Below are positions 5,826-13,131 of a stretch of 18,175 nucleotides of DNA, piece by piece. The stretch lies in contig JBMFVX010000055.1 in assembly GCA_049965775.1 (NCBI GenBank), positions 1-18,175 of the forward strand. Reading direction: 5' to 3'. The notes below the pieces were generated by a model. It was not told where the DNA came from and made no database searches. It was given only the letters and a program-made list of their open reading frames with translations. Position numbers and translations under genes: made by a program. This DNA comes from JABEVB01 sp049965775. Lineage in GTDB: Bacteria > Planctomycetota > Phycisphaerae > WQYP01. Within the stretch, counting starts at the first letter, position 1; each line of letters begins with the position of its first letter.

Positions 5826-7136
5826 ATGAACACCTTCCGATACTCAGCTGCGGGCCTGCTGGCGATGGTGATGCTGGCGACTTGCCCAAGGGCGCTCGCA
5901 CTGGTCAACGCACGCCGCACATTTCCTTCCACTTGGGCAACAACCCGGGTCTTTTCCGATCAACTCACTGCCGGCGGTTCCTTAAACGCTGCGCAAATCC
6001 GCTTCGCGGCTGAACACTTTGTTGGTACACAAAAAATAACCGTGGGGCTTATTCACAAACTACGCGCCATCAACCCTGATTTCATCGTGCTGCACTATCA
6101 TCTGGCGGTCTGGCAGTCAGGCAAGCACGTTGCGTACATTATTGACGGTCGGCACTGGGGCAACGACTATAACCTGGTCACCCAGCACAAAAACTGGTTC
6201 TTGCACAATGCCCAAGGCCACCGCCTCATGGCCGCCGACGGCAAACTGCTCATGAACATCGCCAACCCGCGTTACTGCCGGTATCTGCAGCACTCGCTGC
6301 TACAACAGGTGCGAGCGGGGCATGATGACGGTGTGTTTCTCGACAGTTGGAGCACAGAGGCCGTCGCCTACTTCATGCGTAAGTATCCGCGCTGGTGCTA
6401 CCCTGCGATCGTCCACCGGCACAAGCAACTCGGCGGACTCACCTGGGTGCAGGCCTCAGATATTTTCATGCAACGCCTGACGGCCCGCCTCAACAAGGCA
6501 GGCATCTACGTTCTACCCAATCTTGGGGCCCTTGTTACCGGCTGGGACCACACGGACTACGCCATCCCCAACGGCGGCATGCTGGAGGATGCACCGGCAG
6601 TATGGTCGCACTATGGCCAGGCGCAATGGATATGGTCTGCCGACCACGCTTTGCGGCTGATCAACGCCGATAAAATTATCATGTTTGAAAGCTATCTCGG
6701 CCGGCATGGGCAAAGGGATTACCAAAAGCGCCTGTACTGGCTGGGAACCTATTTGCTGCTCCGCGGACGCTATACCTACATCACTTATTTCGCCGACCGT
6801 CCGTTTGAATACTACCCGGAGTTCAACATAAACCTGGGCAAGCCGCTCCAGACCGCACACCGGCTCATTACCGAACTGCGACAAGGCGAGCTTTACGTTC
6901 GCCATTTCACACGGGGCCTCGTGGTGGTTAATTCCGCAGATCACAAAACTTTTGCATATACAGCGCCGTCGGGTTACCGCATGGCAACCGTAAGCGGTGG
7001 CGGAACGATTGACGCGGCCGGCAAAGCCACCGGCCAGGTATCTTATGTAAATGTGCACCGGCAGCTTTCTCTGCCGCCGCACAGCGCCTTGATTCTTGTG
7101 AAAGGCCGACAACGCAGCGCCCATCCGCATGATTAA
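5826..7136 (+). CDS. Exported putative glycoside hydrolase, GHL15-type
   Basis: The 436-residue protein starts at the ATG at 5826 (AAGGGA upstream). It has a signal peptide (RYSAAGLLAMVMLATCPRALA, cleavage likely after A25). The mature part reads as a TIM-barrel of the hypothetical glycosyl hydrolase 15 (GHL15) group. FIVLHYHLAVW (about 86-96) is an early strand; DDGVFLDSW (167-175) carries the conserved strand-end D173; IYVLPNLGAL is a later strand; GGMLEDAP (250-257) offers E254/D255; and KIIMFESYLG is the next strand. The C-terminal ~80 residues look like a small beta-sandwich (LVVVNSADHKTF, ending LPPHSALILVKG), as in many glycosidases. The substrate is unknown. It lies 300 bp upstream of the GtaA-like exported protein in the same direction, and both probably act on external or periplasmic polymers. 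Confidence 0.75.
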   Translation: MNTFRYSAAGLLAMVMLATCPRALALVNARRTFPSTWATTRVFSDQLTAGGSLNAAQIRFAAEHFVGTQKITVGLIHKLRAINPDFIVLHYHLAVWQSGKHVAYIIDGRHWGNDYNLVTQHKNWFLHNAQGHRLMAADGKLLMNIANPRYCRYLQHSLLQQVRAGHDDGVFLDSWSTEAVAYFMRKYPRWCYPAIVHRHKQLGGLTWVQASDIFMQRLTARLNKAGIYVLPNLGALVTGWDHTDYAIPNGGMLEDAPAVWSHYGQAQWIWSADHALRLINADKIIMFESYLGRHGQRDYQKRLYWLGTYLLLRGRYTYITYFADRPFEYYPEFNINLGKPLQTAHRLITELRQGELYVRHFTRGLVVVNSADHKTFAYTAPSGYRMATVSGGGTIDAAGKATGQVSYVNVHRQLSLPPHSALILVKGRQRSAHPHD

Positions 7137-7388
7137 GTTCATTTATCCTTTTCGGTGTACGCTCAGGCAGATCGTCCGTTGCAACACCCCATGACTACCC
7201 CTGACTACCCCTGGCTGCCGGGGGCAATACTCGCTGTGCAGCGTCAGCGTTGCCCGCACCGCGAAAATGTGCATTTGGCAAATATATTGGTGGATTTAAG
7301 CAAGGGCGCACCATGTAGTTTGTGCTTTAATAGTGCTATGGCAATAAACGCCGACATGGTACGTTTGACGGGTCTACCATGCTCGCAG
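7137..7388 (+). other. Spacer between the two exported enzymes
   Basis: No gene is supported in this stretch. It contains an exact tandem TGACTACCCC (7192-7201 and 7202-7211) and an imperfect inverted pair around 7297-7332 (TTAAGCAA and TTGTGCTTTAA). No promoter was convincing. The length, with its own 5' structure just downstream, suggests that the GtaA-like gene can be transcribed independently of the GHL15 gene. Confidence 0.4.
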
Positions 7389-7412
7389 CCGCGATCGCGG
7401 CATCGCCGCGAT
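7389..7412 (+). promoter_or_regulatory. Overlapping palindromes in the leader of the GtaA-like gene
   Basis: CCGCGATCGCGG (7389-7400) is a perfect 12-bp palindrome. It overlaps a second inverted repeat, ATCGCGGC-ATC-GCCGCGAT (7394-7412), with 8-bp arms. The two are mutually exclusive as hairpins and end 24 bases before the ATG. This could be an operator or a translation-affecting RNA switch; there is no T-tract, so it is not a classical attenuator. Confidence 0.4.
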
Positions 7413-7436
7413 TGATCACTTTTTGGAGACCACGCT

Positions 7437-10040
7437 ATGTGCAAAAAACAAACCGCAAGCACCAAGCCGCGCAAGTGCCAGTTACGCTGGTTCGCCCAAC
7501 TGGCGGGCGCGGTTTTGATGCTCTCGGCGGCGGGGTTCGGCGGCGGCCGCCCGGCACAGGCGGCGTTTCGGCCGCCGGCGGTTCCGCTGGTCGCGTTCGA
7601 CCCTTACATGAGCATTTGGTCTGAAACCAACAATCTCGCCGGCCACAAAACCGTTTACTGGACGGGCCGCGTACAGGACATGGTCAGCATCATTCGTGTT
7701 GATGGCACAAGCTACACGCTCATGGGCGCACCGGCGGGCACAGCCGGCAACATGCCCCAGCCTGGCGTTAAGGTTTGGCCGCTGCGCAGCGTATACACCT
7801 TCGCGGGCCATGGCGTCGCGGTGACGCTTACGTTCTGTACGCCGCGGCTGCCCTCAAGCCTGCGGGACTTTACCCAACCGGTTACATACATCACATGGAA
7901 CGTCCACAGCACCGATGGTCAATCGCATCAGGTGCAGGTTTATTACTCCACAAGCACGGGCGTTGCGGTCAATGCGGACACCCAGCGTGTGGCGTGGTCT
8001 AAGCACGCGGCCGGCGAACTTACAGCCCTTAAAGCCGGTAGCCCCCGGCAGAATTATTTTGATATCGCCGGCGACCCGGTCGGGCTGGACTGGGGCTACA
8101 TTTACACCGCCGCACCAACCAGTGAATCTTCCAGCATGATTGGCTCGGTGAGTAAGTGTGTGTCGCTTTTTGAAAGCAGCGGCAAACTGGGTAATGCGGT
8201 TTCGCCCCGCATGCCGCGAGCCGTCAGCGACGGTCAACCCTCCGAAGCCTTTGCCTTTGATCTCGGTGCGGTCGGCGATAAGCCAATCTCGCGGCATGTT
8301 TTGGTGGCGTATGATGAAGTTTACGCGATTGATTATTTTTCCCAGGCGCAGCGGCCATACTGGCGTCATGGCGGCGTTAAGCCGCTGACCATGCTGGCCC
8401 GCGCCGGGCGCAACTACAACCAACTCATGCGTCAGGCGACTGATTTTGATCATGCGGTCATGCGGGATGCCACCCGGGTTGGCGGCCGCAAATACGCCCA
8501 GATTTGCGCGCTAGCGTATCGTCAGGCTCTGGCGGCCATGGGTATATCCGCCGACAGCCACGGCCGGCCGCTGGTATTCACGAAGGAAGAAACCAGCAAC
8601 GGCGATATCGCCACGGTGGATGTATTTTTCCCGGCGTCGCCGATTCTGCTGACGTTCTGCCCGCAGCTTGAGGCGGCCAGCATGGTGCCGATTTTTGACT
8701 CCGCTGATACGCCCCGGTGGAAATTCCCCTGGGCGCCGCACGATTTGGGCACCTACCCCATCTGCCGGGGCCATTACAACAGCGGCGGCGAAAACATGCA
8801 GGTTGAAGAAAGCGGCAACATGATTATTCTCGCCGCAGCCGTCGCCAATGCCCAAGGCAACGCCGACTTTGCCGCCCGGTATTGGCCCATGCTTACCAGT
8901 TGGGTGAACTATTTACGCAAGGACGGCTTTGATCCCAAAAATCAGCTCTGCACCGACGACTTCATGGGCTTTATGGCTCACAACGCCAACCTGAGCGTCA
9001 AGGCCATCGAAGCGATGGGGGCCTACGCCTACCTGTGTAAGTTGCGCGGTATGACAGCCCTGGCCGCCGCTTACGAAGCGCGTGCCAAACGATGGGCGCG
9101 CCGCTGGATGGCTGTAGATGCCGACGGCGATCACTACCGTATGGCGTTTAACCGCCCCAATACCTGGAGCCAGAAGTACAACATGGTATGGGACGACGTG
9201 CTGGACATTCACGCCTTTCCGCAACTTGTAAAACACCGGGAGATTGCATATTACCTGACCAAGTTCAATCGCTATGGCCTGCCGCTGGATGTTCGCACGC
9301 AAATGACCAAAACCGATTGGAGCATCTGGTCGGCGACGCTGGCGCAAAACCCGGCGCATTTCAAACTATTCATGAACCATATTTACCACTGGCTGGATCA
9401 AACAACCGATCGCGTGCCGCTGGCCGACTATTACAATACTCTCACCGGCACCGACGGCATGCACGCGCGGCCGGTCATGGGCGCGGCATTTATTAAGTTC
9501 ATGGCAACCCCGGCCATGTGGCATAAATGGGCTTCACGCGGCGCAACATTTTCAAACAACTGGGCGCCTTTGCCGCCGCCGCCCATCATAAAAGTAATTG
9601 TCCCCACCGCGCAGCAGTCACCCATCAACTGGCACTATACCACCCAAAACCCCGGCCGCGGCTGGAACCAGGCCAACTTCGATGACAGCAGTTGGGCGGT
9701 GGGGCCTGCAGGCTTTGGCACGATTGACCCCGGCGTAAAGCCACGCACCCGTTGGACGACCGACGACATCTGGCTGCGCCGCACGTTCAACATGCCGCCG
9801 GGGCATCGCAATCATCTCATGCTGTATGCCTACCATGATGAAGACATGCAGGTATATATCAATGGCGTGTTTGCCGGCGGAGCCAGCGGCTACTCCACTC
9901 AATATGTGCCGCTGGCAATATCAGCCGCAGGCATGAGGGCGCTTCGCACGGGCCGCAACGAAATTGCGGTGCATGTTCACCAGACAACCGGCGGCCAATT
10001 TGCTGATGTGGGCCTGGCGCAGGTGCTGCCCGGTAAATAG
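7437..10040 (+). CDS. Exported GtaA-like protein (DUF4964/DUF5127/DUF4965/DUF1793) with C-terminal beta-sandwich
   Basis: The 867-residue protein starts at the ATG at 7437 (GGAG 8 bases upstream). A basic N-terminus and hydrophobic core precede a likely signal-peptidase site after PAQA (residue 42). The mature N-terminus RPPAVPLVAFDPYMSIWS is the family's opening motif (DUF4964). A beta-rich DUF5127 region follows (about 90-340), then the (alpha/alpha)6 six-hairpin part (about 350-690) with PHDLGTYP, MQVEESGNMIIL and TKTDWSIWSAT. Residues about 700-867 add a galactose-binding-like sandwich (WNQANFDDSSWAVGPAGFGT, DIWLRRTF, MQVYINGV, GRNEIAVHVH). The family is named after the fungal glutaminase GtaA. 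Because its fold resembles six-hairpin glycosidases and the extra domain resembles carbohydrate-binding modules, a glycan or glycopeptide substrate is as plausible as glutamine here. Confidence 0.9.
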   Translation: MCKKQTASTKPRKCQLRWFAQLAGAVLMLSAAGFGGGRPAQAAFRPPAVPLVAFDPYMSIWSETNNLAGHKTVYWTGRVQDMVSIIRVDGTSYTLMGAPAGTAGNMPQPGVKVWPLRSVYTFAGHGVAVTLTFCTPRLPSSLRDFTQPVTYITWNVHSTDGQSHQVQVYYSTSTGVAVNADTQRVAWSKHAAGELTALKAGSPRQNYFDIAGDPVGLDWGYIYTAAPTSESSSMIGSVSKCVSLFESSGKLGNAVSPRMPRAVSDGQPSEAFAFDLGAVGDKPISRHVLVAYDEVYAIDYFSQAQRPYWRHGGVKPLTMLARAGRNYNQLMRQATDFDHAVMRDATRVGGRKYAQICALAYRQALAAMGISADSHGRPLVFTKEETSNGDIATVDVFFPASPILLTFCPQLEAASMVPIFDSADTPRWKFPWAPHDLGTYPICRGHYNSGGENMQVEESGNMIILAAAVANAQGNADFAARYWPMLTSWVNYLRKDGFDPKNQLCTDDFMGFMAHNANLSVKAIEAMGAYAYLCKLRGMTALAAAYEARAKRWARRWMAVDADGDHYRMAFNRPNTWSQKYNMVWDDVLDIHAFPQLVKHREIAYYLTKFNRYGLPLDVRTQMTKTDWSIWSATLAQNPAHFKLFMNHIYHWLDQTTDRVPLADYYNTLTGTDGMHARPVMGAAFIKFMATPAMWHKWASRGATFSNNWAPLPPPPIIKVIVPTAQQSPINWHYTTQNPGRGWNQANFDDSSWAVGPAGFGTIDPGVKPRTRWTTDDIWLRRTFNMPPGHRNHLMLYAYHDEDMQVYINGVFAGGASGYSTQYVPLAISAAGMRALRTGRNEIAVHVHQTTGGQFADVGLAQVLPGK

Positions 10041-10153
10041 TGCTCTCGCCTAGGGCGGCGGTGCGATGCCGGGCATTGGAGTATGACTGCGCCGAGAGAT
10101 TAGAGCAGATACGCGCGGGACGCGGGACAACGCGCTCCACAAGCGCCGCACCG

Positions 10154-10275
10154 TTGAGCCATGGATGGCGAAATCCCGATGGGGCAGGAGCCAACTATCG
10201 GGTTTGAGCCAGGGAAGGCGAAATCTCCCGACTCGGGCCGGGACAGGCCTCTGCGGCAAGGAGCCAGCCATCGGG
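10154..10275 (+). repeat. Structured intergenic repeat, copy B
   Basis: This 122-bp element aligns almost without gaps to copy A at 1821-1943. Half-unit 1 begins TTGAGCCATGGATGGCGAA and pairs CCCGAT with ATCGGG. Half-unit 2 begins TTGAGCCAGGGAAGGCGAA and contains the conserved GCCGGGACAGGCCTCT core, ending AAGGAGCCAGCCATCGGG. The first arms are GCC...GGC where copy A has GGC...GCC, in both half-units. The copy lies between the GtaA-like gene and the 3' end of the YgiT-type gene, outside any supported CDS. Confidence 0.85.
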
Positions 10276-10303
10276 ACTCTCCTTTTTACGGCTCACCTGC
10301 TCT

Positions 10304-10318
10304 CGCGGCGAAGCCGCG
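10304..10318 (-). repeat. GC-rich hairpin past the YgiT-type gene
   Basis: CGCGGC-GAA-GCCGCG is a perfect 6-bp stem, 13 bases beyond the stop codon of the minus-strand YgiT-type gene. It could stabilise or end that transcript, but no T-run follows in either direction, so I do not call it an intrinsic terminator. Confidence 0.35.
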
Positions 10319-10331
10319 TGCCGCCCGGCGT

Positions 10332-10568
10332 TCAGCGAAACTTTGCCGTCGCATACGCGCGGACTTCCAACTCCACTCCAGACTGCGCGGCGACATCCGC
10401 CTGCTGCAGCAAACTACCGGTCGTCCGCTCGTCAACGTACTGTTCCCCGCAACTATCGCACACTTCTGCCGGAACACGCCTGAAAACCACAGTCGAGCCG
10501 GGGCGCTCAAGTGTAACGGTGACTTCGGAAGGCTCCGTCTGCCCATGTTTACAGATTACACATTGCAT
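10332..10568 (-). CDS. YgiT-type (MqsA N-terminal-like) zinc-finger antitoxin
   Basis: The 78-residue protein starts at the ATG at 10568, with GAAGGTGA upstream. It carries the YgiT/MqsA zinc-binding module: C3-x2-C6 and C37-x2-C40 (MQCVICKHG and VCDSCGEQYVD), with a small beta-sheet between them (EVTVTLERPGSTVVFRRVP). In MqsA this N-terminal part binds and neutralises the toxin, while a C-terminal HTH binds DNA. Here only a short helix (TTGSLLQQADVAAQ) and a basic tail follow, so the HTH is absent. It starts 5 bases after the stop of the DUF4258 gene, giving a toxin-first order as in mqsRA. DUF4258 with a YgiT-type partner is a recurrent pairing. Confidence 0.85.
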   Translation of the reverse strand: MQCVICKHGQTEPSEVTVTLERPGSTVVFRRVPAEVCDSCGEQYVDERTTGSLLQQADVAAQSGVELEVRAYATAKFR

Positions 10569-10573
10569 ACCAA

Positions 10574-10855
10574 TCACCTTCGATGTCTGAACGTCCGGTC
10601 CCAACGCTTGGGATCCGGCAAATACACAGTCACTACAACGGTCAATCGCAGCTTCGGGTCTTCGCTCACCAACACATGCACGGCTCGGCCCTTCGAGCGG
10701 CCCGAAAGCAGCCGACTTGGGAATGGCAAATCATCCGCACGCGATTCAATGACCTGACCATTCTCCAAAATATCGCGCACCTCCGCTTCGCTTATGTCCC
10801 GCTGGAACATCCGCTCAATGGCGTGCACTCGAAACAAGATTTTACCATACCCCAT
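10574..10855 (-). CDS. DUF4258 protein, probable RelE/MqsR-like toxin
   Basis: With the ATG at 10855 the protein has 93 residues. It opens with the DUF4258 signature ILFRVHAIERMFQRDISEAEV, a strand then a helix with H-x3-R-M-x2-R. It continues with VRDILENGQVIE, a Ser/Arg-rich loop (PFPSRLLSGRSKGRAVHVLVSE) and a final strand LTVVVTVYLPDPKRWD. DUF4258 resembles the BECR fold of RelE- and MqsR-type mRNA interferases; RNase action is inferred. There is no SD before the ATG. Instead a perfect extended -10 (TGCTATAAT) ends only 7 bases before it, which suggests a leaderless mRNA. A second ATG lies 7 bases further on, out of frame. The YgiT-type gene follows 5 bases after the stop. Confidence 0.85.
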   Translation of the reverse strand: MGYGKILFRVHAIERMFQRDISEAEVRDILENGQVIESRADDLPFPSRLLSGRSKGRAVHVLVSEDPKLRLTVVVTVYLPDPKRWDRTFRHRR

Positions 10856-10862
10856 ACCCCGG

Positions 10863-10871
10863 ATTATAGCA
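10863..10871 (-). promoter_or_regulatory. Extended -10 promoter TGCTATAAT giving a leaderless toxin mRNA
   Basis: On the minus strand TG-C-TATAAT ends 7 bases before the ATG at 10855, so the expected transcription start coincides with the start codon. No -35 at normal spacing is visible. The doubled GGGTATG around the start could give two AUGs, in frame and out of frame. Confidence 0.55.
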
Positions 10872-11004
10872 CCCGCCCAAGCCGCAGCCATCCTCGCCGC
10901 CGATGGGCAATGTCGCGGGCGGGGCTGGACCCGTCAGCCCGCTGCCATGCCTGCGCCCCACGGCAGAAGCGCATCGCCCAAGCTCTACCCTCTACTATCT
11001 CGAT

Positions 11005-11922
11005 CTACTCTCCTGCAGCCCGCGGGCCGCGCTGCGGGCTAACCGGCGCGATGCGCTCGTTGACAATGGCCATAAGGTATTGGCCATAGGCGTTATGGGC
11101 CAGCGGCGCCGCAAGCTTGGCGAGCTGCGCCGCGGTGATGTACCCCATGCGAAAGGCAATTTCTTCGGGGCAGGCGATTTTCAGGCCTTGACGCTTCTCA
11201 ATGGCGGCAATGTACATGGCAGCCTCCAAGAGCGACTCGTGCGTGCCCGTATCCAGCCATGCCAGCCCGCGCCCCATCACCACCACCTCCAATTCGCCGG
11301 CGGCAAGATAGGCGCGGTTAAGATCGGTAATTTCCAGCTCGCCGCGCGCTGATGGGGCCAAACCTCGCGCCCGCGCGGGAGCATGCTTATCGTAAAAATA
11401 CAGCCCCGCCACCGCATAGCGCGATTTGGGGCGGGCGGGTTTTTCTTCAATTGAAAGCGCCCGAAAAGTCTCGTCAAACTCCACCACACCATACCGCTGC
11501 GGGTCTGATACCGGATAGGCAAATACGGTGGCGCCGCTGGTTTTGGCCGCTGCCGCTTTTAAATCAAGTGCAAACTCATGGCCATAAAAAATATTGTCGC
11601 CCAATACCAACACGCTCGGAGCGCCGGCCAAGTAACCCTCGGCAATAAGCAGCGCCTCGGCAATGCCTGCGGGGCGTTCCTGCACGGCGTAGGTCAGGTG
11701 AATGCCCCATTGCGAACCATCGCCCAAAAGCTGCTTAAACGTGGGCACATCCTGCGGGGTAGAAATGAGCAGCATCTCGCGGACACCGGCGAGCATCAGC
11801 GTCGTGAGCGGATAATACACCATGGGTTTGTCGTAAACGGGCAGCAACTGCTTGGAGACCGCCAGCGTGGACGGATGCAGCCGCGAGCCGGTACCCCCTG
11901 CCATAATGATACCTTTGCGCAT
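11005..11922 (-). CDS. rfbA: Glucose-1-phosphate thymidylyltransferase
   Basis: RfbA/RmlA makes dTDP-glucose from dTTP and glucose-1-phosphate, the first step to dTDP-L-rhamnose and related sugars. The 305-residue sequence has the nucleotidyltransferase signature GGTGSRLHPST (9-19). It also has the K24-Q25 pair in SKQLLPVYDKPMVYYPL, LVLGDNIFYGHEF with the metal-binding Asp, FDETFRALSIEEKP, LEITDLNRAYL, and WLDTGTHESLLEA. Length is normal for the family. The ATG at 11922 has AAGGAG 10 bases upstream. A GTG two codons earlier is also possible but sits only 4 bases from the SD and directly abuts the rfbB stop. It is the second gene of an rfbB-rfbA operon; rfbC and rfbD are not in the window. Confidence 0.95.
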   Translation of the reverse strand: MRKGIIMAGGTGSRLHPSTLAVSKQLLPVYDKPMVYYPLTTLMLAGVREMLLISTPQDVPTFKQLLGDGSQWGIHLTYAVQERPAGIAEALLIAEGYLAGAPSVLVLGDNIFYGHEFALDLKAAAAKTSGATVFAYPVSDPQRYGVVEFDETFRALSIEEKPARPKSRYAVAGLYFYDKHAPARARGLAPSARGELEITDLNRAYLAAGELEVVVMGRGLAWLDTGTHESLLEAAMYIAAIEKRQGLKIACPEEIAFRMGYITAAQLAKLAAPLAHNAYGQYLMAIVNERIAPVSPQRGPRAAGE

Positions 11923-11928
11923 ATGCAC

Positions 11929-12999
11929 CTAACTCCTTTTGTTGCGCCAGCCATAATTATCGGCAATCCATTGGCGATAGCGACCGCTTACGACGTTTTC
12001 CAGCCAGGCTTTGTTGCCCAAATACCATTCAAAGGTCTGCCGCAGCCCATCAAGCAGGCTTACCTGCGGCTGCCACCCCAATTCCCGGGCGATCTTATCG
12101 GCATTGAGGGCGTAGCGACGATCGTGGCCGGGTCTCTCGGCCACATGCTTGATAAGCTGCCGATGCGGCTTAAAAGGCGATTGCGGCCTCAGTTCATCGA
12201 GGAGGTCGCATAGCATGCCAACCACCTGCAGATTGGAACATGGGTGCCCGGCGGCAATATTGTAGCTCTCGCCGATGCGGCCGCCAGCGAGTACAAGACG
12301 AATGGCTCTGACCGCGTCGCTTACATGCAGCCAGTCGCGTTCGTGCAGGCCGTCGCCGTAAATGGGCATGCTTTCGCCGGCGAGCCCGCGGGCGATCATC
12401 AGCGGAATGAGCTTTTCGGGAAACTGAAACGGCCCGTAATTGTTGCAGCAGTGGACGATAACAGCCGGCAAGTCGTAGGTGCGAATGTAGGCGCGCACCA
12501 GATGGTCGGCCGCCGCCTTGGAAGCGGCATAGGGGTTGCCCGGCGCATACGCAGCCGCCTCGGAGATGGCAGCGGCCTTTAGCGGCAGAGAGCCAAATAC
12601 TTCATCAGTAGATATATGAACAAATTTGAACTCTTTGGGCGCTGCCGCCCGCCAGGCCCGCACCGCTTCCAGCAGGCGAAACGTTCCGTCAATATTGGTT
12701 TGAATAAAATCGGCCGGGGCATGAATGGAGCGATCCACGTGGCTCTCGGCGGCGAAGTGTATGATGGCCCGCGGCTGGTGCTCGTGAAGCAAATGTTCGA
12801 TCACAGCCTGATCGGCAATATCCGCCTGCACAAAATGATGGCGGGAATTGCCGCTGACGCTGGCGAGGTTTTCCAGATTTCCGCTGTAGGTGAGCTTATC
12901 AATATTGACAAGCTGTGACGATTCTTCGGCGATCCATTGCCGCACAAATTCCGAGCCGATAAACCCGGCCCCGCCGGTCACCACAATCACAAGCAACAT
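11929..12999 (-). CDS. rfbB: dTDP-glucose 4,6-dehydratase
   Basis: RfbB/RmlB converts dTDP-glucose to dTDP-4-keto-6-deoxyglucose with bound NAD. The 356-residue protein has the Rossmann fingerprint TGGAGFIGSEFV (8-19) and HFAAESHVDRSI (81-92). The catalytic T131-D132-E133 lies in HISTDEVFGSL, Y157-x3-K161 in NPYAASKAAADHLVRAY, and CCNNYGPFQFPEKLIP, GDGLHERDWLHVSD and ERPGHDRRYALNADK follow. The ATG at 12999 directly abuts the AAAGG SD, so translation more likely begins at the GTG three codons later (12990, spacing 9), giving MIVVTGG. It is translationally coupled to rfbA, whose SD overlaps the final rfbB codons. A good promoter lies about 45 bp upstream. Confidence 0.95.
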   Translation of the reverse strand: MLLVIVVTGGAGFIGSEFVRQWIAEESSQLVNIDKLTYSGNLENLASVSGNSRHHFVQADIADQAVIEHLLHEHQPRAIIHFAAESHVDRSIHAPADFIQTNIDGTFRLLEAVRAWRAAAPKEFKFVHISTDEVFGSLPLKAAAISEAAAYAPGNPYAASKAAADHLVRAYIRTYDLPAVIVHCCNNYGPFQFPEKLIPLMIARGLAGESMPIYGDGLHERDWLHVSDAVRAIRLVLAGGRIGESYNIAAGHPCSNLQVVGMLCDLLDELRPQSPFKPHRQLIKHVAERPGHDRRYALNADKIARELGWQPQVSLLDGLRQTFEWYLGNKAWLENVVSGRYRQWIADNYGWRNKRS

Positions 13000-13043
13000 C
13001 CTTTACTCGCCCCGGCCGTCAGCCGGCAAAATGAATGGCTTTG

Positions 13044-13072
13044 ATTATACGCCCGTCGGGCGGCATGCCCAA
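13044..13072 (-). promoter_or_regulatory. Probable sigma70-type promoter of rfbBA
   Basis: On the minus strand TTGGGC, a 17-bp spacer and a perfect TATAAT lie about 45 bp before the rfbB start. The spacer contains a GCCC-GAC-GGGC inverted repeat, which may be an operator or chance. Confidence 0.5.
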
Positions 13073-13131
13073 TGAACAAACAGAAACGCGGGCTTGAGGG
13101 AAGGCCGGCGGATGGCCGAGAGCACAAAATG

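Noticed and set aside
10161..10757. 198-codon plus-strand frame
   Set aside because: It spans the repeat and runs antisense through the YgiT and DUF4258 genes, both of which are well supported.
11016..11042. GC-rich hairpin as a terminator of rfbA
   Set aside because: It lies inside the last rfbA codons and has no T-tract.
11578..12213. 211-codon plus-strand frame
   Set aside because: It is antisense to rfbA and rfbB, both with full sets of motifs.
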